Assembly (NCBI GenBank): GCA_018819135.1
Contig: JAHJQK010000052.1
Coordinates: 1-64,000, forward strand
Length of the DNA stretch: 64,000 nt
Direction of reading: 5' to 3'
Source of the DNA: Pseudomonadota bacterium
GTDB lineage: Bacteria; Desulfobacterota; SM23-61
A program made the translations under genes and the position numbers. Under the pieces are notes generated by a model, which searched no databases, was not told the DNA's origin, and saw only the letters and a list, made by a program, of their open reading frames with translations. Numbering within the stretch: the first letter of the stretch is position 1; each line of letters starts with the position of its first letter. This document shows, piece after piece, positions 10,057 to 18,119 of the stretch.

Positions 10057-10133
10057 GGACGCAGATTAGCGCAGATAAACGCAGAAAAAATTTCTTTTAT
10101 TTCAAATCTTTAAAATCTGCGTCATCCGCGTCC
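10057..10133. repeat. Intergenic inverted repeat GGACGCAGATTAGCGCAGAT...ATCTGCGTCATCCGCGTCC
   Basis: Long imperfect palindrome; related copies at 10414-10482 and 27583-27698. Confidence 0.8.
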
Positions 10134-10144
10134 AAAAATTTTCT

Positions 10145-10378
10145 TTACCCCCCGGCTGCGGGTGCGAAAATAAATACCTCATCGCCATCTGCCAGCCGGG
10201 TAGAAGGGTTGGCCTGGTGCCCGTTTACTAAGATCATTTTTTCAACCTCAGGTGCAATTTTTATTTTATCACAAAGCAGGCCTACGGTCGCATCCGGGTC
10301 AAGCTCCAGTTTGAAATTCTCTTTTTCCACCGGGGAATACTTGGCCAAATAGCCAAAGAGCTGGACGTCGATGATCAT
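10145..10378 (-). CDS. MoaD/ThiS-family ubiquitin-like sulfur carrier
   Basis: 77 aa ending in Gly-Gly (ADGDEVFIFAPAAGG); VLNG-like ILVNGHQ segment. Confidence 0.85.
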   Translation of the reverse strand: MIIDVQLFGYLAKYSPVEKENFKLELDPDATVGLLCDKIKIAPEVEKMILVNGHQANPSTRLADGDEVFIFAPAAGG

Positions 10379-10413
10379 AGGCTAAGCCATGGTCGGATAA
10401 ATTTAATTTAATA

Positions 10414-10482
10414 GGACGCAGATAACCGCAGATAATTATTTTCTTTTTAGTTTATCCTGATAATCTGTGTACATCCGTGTCC
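10414..10482. repeat. Intergenic inverted repeat GGACGCAGATAACCGCAGAT...ATCTGTGTACATCCGTGTCC
   Basis: Same family as 10057-10133. Confidence 0.8.
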
Positions 10483-10517
10483 AAAAAGGAATTTCCTATA
10501 CAATTAAATTAGCCGCC

Positions 10518-11399
10518 TTAAATATTCAGAAGGTATATGGGATTGTCCCGGACCATCCTCGTCAGATGCTCTTTGGGGATTCCTTTTTCCAGGAGAACCC
10601 GTACGAACATCCTTAGCCCTTCCCAAGGAGGGGGATTATGAACCTGCCCCAGGTCCGTGGCCAGAACTGTTTTCTCCGGGCCCACTGCTTTAATCATGGC
10701 CACAACGCCGTCAATCCCTGCTTTGGTAGGCCACATGGGGAACATGAAGATCGCCAGATGTTCAATAAACACTCCCATCCGGGCCAGCTCTTGCTGTTCC
10801 TCGATGGTGCCGTTGATGATATACTCCGGGTGGTTCAGGTAAAGGCGCTGCACCCCCTTTTCCTTGGCCGCTTTGATCAGAGGTCGGACTTCGGGAATGG
10901 AAAGATGTCCGGTCGCCAGCATGATGTCGTGAGCGGCAATCAGGTCAATGACATCATAAACTTCCGGCAAGAGGTTCCCTTTCTCATCCAGCACGGTAAG
11001 GGGCTTTTCCACGATCTTTCTTTTTTCCTTCTGCTGCATGGAAGATCCGAATCCGGGCCCGCCCATCTGCTCTAAATGGTTTTTCGCCGACAACGTTGGA
11101 AACCAAACAATCCGCGCCCCCAGGGCAATGGCCGCCTCCACGGCAAAAGGATTGATCCCTCCCACGGCATTGTTCAAGACCACTCCTCCGTAAACATCAA
11201 TCCCGGACACTAACTTCCGCACAAAATACATCCGGTCGGAAGTATATCCATGGTGTTCCTTCAAAACGACGGCTTTCAATCCATAACTCTTGGCGCCCTC
11301 GGCAGCTTCCACGTGATCCACGAGGCGGGGAAAAAGGCTGGGCGCTGAATGAATATGCATATCCACCGCCCCCTGCAATATTTCTAAATCTTCACGCAT
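10518..11399 (-). CDS. DUF6282 / amidohydrolase-superfamily protein
   Basis: VDMHIHSAPSLFPR, VVLKEHHGYTSDR, ATGHLS, YLNHPEY, LATDLGQVHNPPP. Confidence 0.8.
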   Translation of the reverse strand: MREDLEILQGAVDMHIHSAPSLFPRLVDHVEAAEGAKSYGLKAVVLKEHHGYTSDRMYFVRKLVSGIDVYGGVVLNNAVGGINPFAVEAAIALGARIVWFPTLSAKNHLEQMGGPGFGSSMQQKEKRKIVEKPLTVLDEKGNLLPEVYDVIDLIAAHDIMLATGHLSIPEVRPLIKAAKEKGVQRLYLNHPEYIINGTIEEQQELARMGVFIEHLAIFMFPMWPTKAGIDGVVAMIKAVGPEKTVLATDLGQVHNPPPWEGLRMFVRVLLEKGIPKEHLTRMVRDNPIYLLNI

Positions 11400-11412
11400 T
11401 TTGGTATCCTCC

Positions 11413-11604
11413 TTACTTCGTATTTTTTATAATCAGTTCTCCGGCAATAAGCGCCACCCGGCAAGCCGCCAGCGACCGCCGAGCAGGCCAAATGTGAAGC
11501 GTCGATATATGCCCATGCCTCACGTTCTTCTCATGCACCGAATCCAAAGAAGCCTGCTTCAGCGGAAAGGCGTGTTCGATGAGTCGGGAACGATCAGTAG
11601 TCAT
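11413..11604 (-). pseudogene. Relict N-terminus of a DUF1156 DNA methylase
   Basis: MTTDRSRLIEHAFPLKQASLDSVHEKNVRHGHISTLHIWPARRSLAACRVALIA matches the characteristic DUF1156 start; truncated after about 54 aa. Confidence 0.8.
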
Positions 11605-11818
11605 CTATCTTGCTCCCTGGCTGGATATCCATCACGTTGGATTGCCGATACGACGCGGGCCGTGTTCAGGTTCCGTCCTAATGAATCCGGTATTTGCCGA
11701 GACATTTGAGTTGCAGATACCGGGACGGTTGGTTGCGGATAGTTGCGCTTACTTCCGGCCGCTGGAGGACCCTTCTGGTTGCGGATTCGGTGTGGCCCAG
11801 TTGCGGATAGTAGCGCAT

Positions 11819-13369
11819 TCACGGGGTCACCTGCTGTTCATTTAGGACATAATAGGTGGCGCGAGCAGCCCCTCGTTTTTCAACCAACCGCATTTTCTGA
11901 AGCTTGGCCATATCTTTCCTGACGGCCTGATCGGTAACTTTTAATTGGGCGGCGATTTTCGGGACCTTCACTTCCCCATTCTTCAACAACCCCCGCATGA
12001 TCATTTTCTGGTTGGGGGTTAGTAGGTCTACAAGTGCGGGTTTAACCGCAAAGATAGGCTGCGCCTTCTCTGCTCTAAGTTTTGCCAGCGACTTAGAGGG
12101 CCCCTTGAAAACCACGGTGAAGTGGCCGTCGGTAATAGAAAATTCTGGAGCCGACAATCCCATGTTTTTCGTTGCCATGACCATGCGGCGTAATCCGTCA
12201 CCCTGTTCTTCGATACGCTCGAAAAAGGAAAGCCCACGGGCAATATTGGGGTTCCGCGAACACGGCAGGTATTTAAGAGAGCGAAGTTTTGCCAATGTCA
12301 AGGGTGGTGGGGGTAAGCCCGGACTAAAGATCATGATCCGGTCGGCGTATTTCTCGACACGGATGCCCGCTCCGCGAATTCCGTAGTCGCGGTGGGCTAC
12401 AGCGTTGATAAGCGCCTCGCGCAGAGCCTCGTATGGATATTCATTAAGCTCGACCCGGGCGAATCCGCGGACCGCTTGGGTATGTCTCATGTTCCGGATC
12501 AGAAAATCGATTGCTTCCTGAATGGCCCCCGGCAAAGGCTTGTGGATATTACGACGATCGATGGGTTCACCCTTTTCGGCGCCCCCATAAGCGTTGGCCG
12601 CTATCCGGATCTGAGGGAAGACAGCGTCAGGTGTCTTCCCAAAAAGGAGCAGCCCTGCCGCTGTGGGCCGATGTCGCTGGTGTTTTTCGTCATACCAAAG
12701 CAGACCCCGACTGAGTAGAGTCCGCTGAATGATTGCTTGGTTTTTCGGTGGTATATTTAGGACAGCGGTGACATATTGCCTGGTCAGATCCGGATCAAGA
12801 TCTGTGATGTCCTCTTGCTTGAGCAACTGGGTATCGAAATCAGAAGCGGCGCTTAGTGTTTGAACGAACTCGGTTTGCTCTGCAATAGAGGGAGTCAGCC
12901 CGCGGTTTTTTAAAATCGGCAAGAGCGCGTCCCGTATAGACTGTTTCAAATCCTGGTAGTTGGAAAACCTTCGATAAGTATGTCCGGTTTTGGAATCGCG
13001 CACTCGAGCAAACAACTCCTGCATTTTTTGGTTGCGGTCTTTGTCGCGGCCCGCCTGGCCTTTGACAAAAATTATCATAGGCATTTGATGCTTTTCGGCT
13101 CGAAGGTATTCTCGGTGCATTGCTGACAGACCATCCGGCCCCGTTGGCCCGTATTCTAACCCGATAATTCCTATGTAGACATCCGAGGAGTCCAGTTCAG
13201 TTAGATAAGCTTTCTGTGCGGGCAAGGTAGAAGCAGGCAACCGCTCAAATAAAACAGCCTCACAGTGACGGGATAGAAAAGGATCCGTACTGATTAGTTC
13301 CGCACTCGCGACTCGTTCATTCTCCAGTTCTTGCTGAACGGAGCTTACAAAAACCTTAACTTTGCTCAT
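11819..13369 (-). CDS. DUF4062 domain fused to AlbA/RecG-like ATP-binding region with C-terminal winged helix
   Basis: N-terminus MSKVKVFVSSVQQELENERVAS (DUF4062); YEALREALINAVAHRDYGIRGAGIRVEKYADRIMIFSPGLPP (HATPase_c_4/RecG-like); C-terminal LKVTDQAVRKDMAKLQKMRLVEKRG helix-turn-helix. Confidence 0.87.
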   Translation of the reverse strand: MSKVKVFVSSVQQELENERVASAELISTDPFLSRHCEAVLFERLPASTLPAQKAYLTELDSSDVYIGIIGLEYGPTGPDGLSAMHREYLRAEKHQMPMIIFVKGQAGRDKDRNQKMQELFARVRDSKTGHTYRRFSNYQDLKQSIRDALLPILKNRGLTPSIAEQTEFVQTLSAASDFDTQLLKQEDITDLDPDLTRQYVTAVLNIPPKNQAIIQRTLLSRGLLWYDEKHQRHRPTAAGLLLFGKTPDAVFPQIRIAANAYGGAEKGEPIDRRNIHKPLPGAIQEAIDFLIRNMRHTQAVRGFARVELNEYPYEALREALINAVAHRDYGIRGAGIRVEKYADRIMIFSPGLPPPPLTLAKLRSLKYLPCSRNPNIARGLSFFERIEEQGDGLRRMVMATKNMGLSAPEFSITDGHFTVVFKGPSKSLAKLRAEKAQPIFAVKPALVDLLTPNQKMIMRGLLKNGEVKVPKIAAQLKVTDQAVRKDMAKLQKMRLVEKRGAARATYYVLNEQQVTP

Positions 13370-13370
13370 G

Positions 13371-13600
13371 TGTTGGATCCCGTTGCCGCTTGGGCAATTT
13401 CCTTTACACTGATTAAAACGCTTCCCTTGGCCTTGGCGAGTAGACTTCCAAAGGGGTCTTGCACTCGAACGAGCCTCGGACTCGGTATGGCGCAATTGTA
13501 GACGGCATAGAGCCAATACCCGTCCCGCATGTTGCATTCTTTGACCCATTCGTTAGCTGATACCTCTGCGTCTCCCCTTTCGGCCCGGCAATGATAACGA
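13371..13600 (-). pseudogene. Relict DUF3883 domain (C-terminal tail of a lost helicase-type protein)
   Basis: Minus-strand frame RYHCRAERGDAEVSANEWVKECNMRDGYWLYAVYNCAIPSPRLVRVQDPFGSLLAKAKGSVLISVKEIAQAATGSNT* matches DUF3883-type tails. This frame differs from the listed ORF 13413-13694. Confidence 0.7.
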
Positions 13601-13707
13601 TCTTGGTTTCCGACTTCATCCCGTTTTTGCCAACTCCGCTTCCGTGATCTGCCGCCCTTCCCTCACGCATTCGTGAATCAACGATTTGCAGCAATGTTCA
13701 AAAGCAT

Positions 13708-14409
13708 TCATTTAAGCTTCAAGGAGTCCCATTCCTTAAGGATGGCTTCTTGTAAAGCCCCGATACTTACCAAAATCGACGAAGATCGGCCACGCAGTGT
13801 GTGACCAATTTCGTTGCCAGCTGAATCTTTGATAGGTACAGATTGGCTACGCAGTGCGTGGCCAATTTCAAGAACATGCGGAACGTCGAAGATTGGCAAT
13901 TTCCGAGGCGCTGCGTCGGAAAAGTCAAGAGCATTCGATTTTCCACGCACTGCATGGATTTTTTCGGCCGCCTCGGATTTCGCACGCACTGCGTTCGAAA
14001 TTCTTCTCTGGGTTGATTCCATGTGGGCTACAGATTCGCTACGCACTGCGTAGCGAATCTTCGGGTCACCAAGCAGTAGAGGATACATCAGATAGAATTG
14101 CCGGATAAAACGGAGGTTCTGTTCTGAATAGCCTGTGCCAAAATCACGGGTCAACTTAGCAGACAAATCTTCAAGTAGCTGATCGCCATACCCCGCTCTT
14201 TTTCGTCCCATCTGCTCCTCTTCAACAATCTCCCTTCCGATAAGCCAGTTGGCCACCACTTGGGTGGTGTTGACGGTCCGGGACACGTTTGTCCGGGCCG
14301 ATTCCAGGATCTGGCGGATCCGTTCATACAGTGGTGTCTTTTTCCTTCCGGGCAAACTTACCGGCTTCTCGCTCACGATTCCCACTCCTTTAAAACGACT
14401 GCTTTCCAT
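13708..14409 (-). CDS. DUF1016 N-terminal domain protein (YhcG-like), C-terminal nuclease half replaced by repeat-rich sequence
   Basis: TTQVVANWLIGREIVEEEQMGRKRAGYGDQLLEDLSAKLTRDFGTGYSEQNLRFIRQFYLMYP is a typical DUF1016_N; the rest is repeated [N/H]A[L/V]R units. Confidence 0.75.
   Translation of the reverse strand: MESSRFKGVGIVSEKPVSLPGRKKTPLYERIRQILESARTNVSRTVNTTQVVANWLIGREIVEEEQMGRKRAGYGDQLLEDLSAKLTRDFGTGYSEQNLRFIRQFYLMYPLLLGDPKIRYAVRSESVAHMESTQRRISNAVRAKSEAAEKIHAVRGKSNALDFSDAAPRKLPIFDVPHVLEIGHALRSQSVPIKDSAGNEIGHTLRGRSSSILVSIGALQEAILKEWDSLKLK
13785..14059. repeat. About six palindromic repeats with core ACGCA-S-TGCGT inside the DUF1016 gene
   Basis: Includes a perfect 13+1+13 palindrome GATTCGCTACGCA-C-TGCGTAGCGAATC (14033-14059) and degenerate copies near 13785, 13842, 13900, 13943 and 13979. 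Confidence 0.85.
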
Positions 14410-14418
14410 CCAAAATTT

Positions 14419-14619
14419 TTAGCGTTCCATGTCTCGTAGCATCTTTTTTATGGAACGCAACTTGACCGTAGGACGCACACGCCTGATCCGCCCTTTCTCA
14501 TAAACGACCACCCTCGTGCCGGTTGCCGCTGCTGTCAGTTCGGCATTCCGAGAGGCACGTCGGAGGGCATTGTCAATTCCTTCAGCGTACTCTTCGTGCC
14601 TTTCCCGTGAAACTTTCAT
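14419..14619 (-). CDS. Small basic protein, unknown (66 aa)
   Basis: MKVSRERHEEYAEGIDNALRRASRNAELTAAATGTRVVVYEKGRIRRVRP...; directly upstream of and co-directional with the DUF1016 gene. Confidence 0.5.
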   Translation of the reverse strand: MKVSRERHEEYAEGIDNALRRASRNAELTAAATGTRVVVYEKGRIRRVRPTVKLRSIKKMLRDMER

Positions 14620-14878
14620 TCTTTGATCCCCACAACGGACCGGTTAATCAATACCTAAATACCTAACCCCATATCCCGCCATGCAAAGATGTCAAACCAA
14701 GTTCTTAAAAATCAACTGGTTATATCTTCAGAGGTGTCCGGTACCTATCCCCTTGCGTTTCATCCGCCTGCAGATAATTTCAGAAACCGCCCCGGAATTG
14801 CAAAATGACGCCTGAAGATGTGCTCCCCCTTTCGCCATTATTTCTAAATTTGGGCGATGACAAATAAGAATATTCGCT

Positions 14879-17671
14879 TTAAGCTGAAAACCTGCACAAA
14901 CCCAAGAGACTAATCTGTAATCCTGCCCTGGATTGGCGGTCTGGAAGCCATTCGATGATGGCATTTTGTAGGGCAGCTTCTATGCCTTCCTGTGCTTTTT
15001 GAAAATCACCAAGGTCTGCTTCTGATTTTTCCGCTGCATATAATTCAAACCGTCTTAAGGATAGCACTTCCGAAGTTTGAGCATTGTACTGAAAATTAAA
15101 TGTTCTCCCTTGCAGTTGGCCAGCCGGAGTTCGATGCTGAACCAAATAGTGGGCGCAGATTTTATTTCCACTCGCTGCACCGGAGACATTTCCCGGCAAA
15201 ACAGGCTGTCTGAATTCTTCGATCAAAGCATCGACAAGCGGGTGGCCCAATCCGGCAAGTTCACAATTCCGAACCCGCAAGGCCAATTCGCGGTCGAAAG
15301 TCACCCGCTCATACCGAGGGGCCAGCCGATACGATTGCCTCATGGAATCCGGCGTAATCAATAGCCAGAAATCTCCATCAGGTATGGCAGCCCCACCCAA
15401 TTTGAGGATTGCATTCCGGACCCACTGACCCAGTTCTCCGAGAGTATATCGGCCCTCAAGCTTTTTGAAGTGTTCAAGATTAAAACTGCTTAGATCCTGA
15501 CTCAGGGTATTCAATGCTTCCCGGGCTCGAAGGGCTTCTTCGAACATCTTCTGCATTTCTTTTTCGGTGCGCCGATAATCTTTATCCACGAGAGCCATTT
15601 TATAAAGATCCTGGTAGTCGGGACGGCTGCCAAGATAGCCAAGGATATCCGTTCGGAAATCCTCCATCGGCCTTCCCTCTTCGTCGATCTTTCCGATGGA
15701 TCCCGCAATCTCCAATAACTTTCCTTCCAGAAGATCGTAAATCCGCTCCTCCACCGTATCTTCCGCCACCAGGTTGTAGACCTGGACAGTATCCTTTTGC
15801 CCGTAGCGATGGACCCTGCCGATGCGTTGTTCAACCGCCATAGGGTTCCAAGGCAGATCATAATTGAAAAGAATGCGGCCGATTTGAAGATTAATTCCTT
15901 CCCCTCCCGCCGAGGTGCTGATTAGGAAATGGGCGCCATCTTTTTTCCAGAAGGCCTCAACGGCTGCGATCTTATCCTCAATCGGGCCGCCCTTGATTGT
16001 GGCGATCCGCCCCAAGCCAAAAATCTTCCCCAGCTCTTCCTTAAGAAATTCCAGGGTGTCCAGATACTGGGTGAAGATAACAAATCTCTCTTTTGCTTCC
16101 GAACGGGATAAATCGCTGATGGCCCGTACCAGCGTGTCGAAGCGCCTGTCTCTTCCATCCGGAACCAGGGATATCAGTTCCCGCACCTTCTCAATCTCGT
16201 TGGGGATGTCTGCTTCAGCAAAAACTCCGTCTTCCGCCTCCTCATCCGGATCAAGAGACCAGGTTGTGGTCTCATAATCCTCTTCCATTTTCTTTAGAAT
16301 GCGCCGCCTCACTCTCTGCACATAAGCTTCCGCATCGCTGTTCATCTTCTTTTCAAGACCAAGGATCTTCGTTGCCAGATTCAGCATCTCATCCTGGATC
16401 CCCATGATCTCTTCGGCTACCGTGGCTCCGGCACGTCTCTTAGCCTCAAGCTGGATTTGCTTTCGAGTGAGGAGAACGAGCAGCCTCCGCCGCAGGGCCT
16501 GAAGAATGGCCCTTGGGCTCGACGACATGATCTTCTGAAATGTGGCCATTACAAAGCCGATGGCCCGTTGTTTGCTCGTTGTTTTTGCCTGATGAATGCC
16601 CGCCGCATCGTATCCCTCCCGCAGGTAATCGCTCAGTTTCTCATAGAAATTGCGCTCCCGGGGGGCCATGCTGAAAGCTTCGGTGAAAACCTGCCTCCGG
16701 CAAAAAATCGAATTCCCCTGGACATCGGTTACTTCCCTTTTGGTCCGCCGGATCATTACACGCGCAAGCAATCCCCTGTGGTTGGAAACATCATCCGAAG
16801 AGGCAAAGAGCTGGTCGTTCAAGAGCTGGATCAAAGACCAGAACTGGAAGGCATTTCCCTGGTGGGGAGTTGCGGTAAGAAAAAGGAAATCCCGCGTGTG
16901 GCCCCGCAAAGCTTCTGCCAGCTTATAGTTTAGCGTCACATTCGTTTTATTGCCAGTGCGGATCCGGGAAAGATGGTGGGCTTCGTCGATTACGATTAAA
17001 TCCCAGGGAGGGGCGGAAAGAAGCCTCTGCACCCTTCTCGTAACCTTTAGGGTGTCAATGGAGGCGATAACTAAATGATGGGTTTCCCAGGTTGCCGAAC
17101 CATGGTCCAAAAAATCCTGATTCAGGATTTCGAAGTGCAGTCTAAAGCCGTTGGCCAGCTCCTGCCTCCAGTTGCGCGTCAGGCCGGCAGGGGTAACGAT
17201 CAGGATCCTTTCCGCCTCTCCCCGGGCGATCAACTCCCTGAACAGCATCCCGGTTTCAATGGTTTTTCCCAGCCCGACCTCGTCGGCGATAAGGAGGCGA
17301 CGGTCGCGCATGGCCACCAGGTCGTGGACCAGAAGGATCTGATGGGGAAGAAGGTTTACCCGGCTGGAGCTGAGCTCACCGCCGTTGTTGGAATAGATAA
17401 ATTCAAAGGCAATCTGCTTGAGCCGATAGAATTCGGGATCATCCAAATTTCCGGCTGCCAGCCTCTGCCATAGATCGGCGGTCGATTCCAAAAGTTCGAG
17501 GGGGATCGTTTCAAGTTTTCTCCCTTCCGGAGAATCAAAAGCCACATCCGCCTGATATACTCCGGCAAACTCGGCAATCCTTAAAACCTCGCCCGTACCC
17601 AATTCAGGTCTTGAAGGAACTCTGACCCGATCATAGAGTTTTAGAGAGCTATTTCCATTCGTTCCGTTCAT
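14879..17671 (-). CDS. SNF2-type helicase of the defence operon
   Basis: LLIADEVGLGKTIETGML, DEAHHLSR, FLTATPHQG, STSAGGEGINLQIGRILFNYDLPWNPMAVEQRIGRVHRYGQKDTVQVYNL. Confidence 0.92.
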   Translation of the reverse strand: MNGTNGNSSLKLYDRVRVPSRPELGTGEVLRIAEFAGVYQADVAFDSPEGRKLETIPLELLESTADLWQRLAAGNLDDPEFYRLKQIAFEFIYSNNGGELSSSRVNLLPHQILLVHDLVAMRDRRLLIADEVGLGKTIETGMLFRELIARGEAERILIVTPAGLTRNWRQELANGFRLHFEILNQDFLDHGSATWETHHLVIASIDTLKVTRRVQRLLSAPPWDLIVIDEAHHLSRIRTGNKTNVTLNYKLAEALRGHTRDFLFLTATPHQGNAFQFWSLIQLLNDQLFASSDDVSNHRGLLARVMIRRTKREVTDVQGNSIFCRRQVFTEAFSMAPRERNFYEKLSDYLREGYDAAGIHQAKTTSKQRAIGFVMATFQKIMSSSPRAILQALRRRLLVLLTRKQIQLEAKRRAGATVAEEIMGIQDEMLNLATKILGLEKKMNSDAEAYVQRVRRRILKKMEEDYETTTWSLDPDEEAEDGVFAEADIPNEIEKVRELISLVPDGRDRRFDTLVRAISDLSRSEAKERFVIFTQYLDTLEFLKEELGKIFGLGRIATIKGGPIEDKIAAVEAFWKKDGAHFLISTSAGGEGINLQIGRILFNYDLPWNPMAVEQRIGRVHRYGQKDTVQVYNLVAEDTVEERIYDLLEGKLLEIAGSIGKIDEEGRPMEDFRTDILGYLGSRPDYQDLYKMALVDKDYRRTEKEMQKMFEEALRAREALNTLSQDLSSFNLEHFKKLEGRYTLGELGQWVRNAILKLGGAAIPDGDFWLLITPDSMRQSYRLAPRYERVTFDRELALRVRNCELAGLGHPLVDALIEEFRQPVLPGNVSGAASGNKICAHYLVQHRTPAGQLQGRTFNFQYNAQTSEVLSLRRFELYAAEKSEADLGDFQKAQEGIEAALQNAIIEWLPDRQSRAGLQISLLGLCRFSA

Positions 17672-18102
17672 GTTAGATTAAAACCCGTCATAAAATATTC
17701 GTTGCCGTTTTGATCAGATTGTTTTATGGGTGAACCGAAGATGGGCCTGAGGCTGACCCGCCGATTGCCCCCAGGATCAAACCAGAAATCATCGGCTCTT
17801 TTCAGGGATCTTCGAAAAACAATCTGGACCTGCCCGAGGTTCGCTTCCAGTTCATTGGCCCGGGAAGTCAGGATATTTCGGATTCCAAGGGAGACTTTCA
17901 TAAAATTCTCGCCGGACCCTGCTTGGAGGAGAACTTCCTCCAGGCCCACCACGCAAAGCTTATTACCCCTGGAAAATGGAAATACCTCTTGGCGCAGCTC
18001 CCGTAGAAAATCCAGGAAGCCCATCCTCTTAGGATTCGGCGGAAATCCTTTTGGACGATAGGGCTGAAGCATCCGTTCTTCAATCAGGAGATAGTTTCCC
18101 AT
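17668..18102 (-). CDS. 144-aa protein of unknown function in the defence operon
   Basis: ORF overlaps the helicase start by 4 bp and follows the methylase stop by 17 bp; no family recognised. Confidence 0.75.
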   Translation of the reverse strand: MGNYLLIEERMLQPYRPKGFPPNPKRMGFLDFLRELRQEVFPFSRGNKLCVVGLEEVLLQAGSGENFMKVSLGIRNILTSRANELEANLGQVQIVFRRSLKRADDFWFDPGGNRRVSLRPIFGSPIKQSDQNGNEYFMTGFNLT

Positions 18103-18119
18103 TTATTCTCCCATTTTTC

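Noticed and set aside
13413-13694. Listed 93-aa ORF as a real gene
   Set aside because: The meaningful protein similarity (DUF3883-like) is in a different frame over the same DNA; the listed frame is probably spurious.
13785-14059. Possible CRISPR array
   Set aside because: Units are short self-complementary sequences with variable arms inside an ORF. There is no constant 24-37 nt repeat with unique spacers and no cas genes in the window.
14640-14878. Possible transposase or tRNA remnants in the gap upstream of the helicase stop
   Set aside because: No cloverleaf, no transposase motif and no inverted repeats could be supported.
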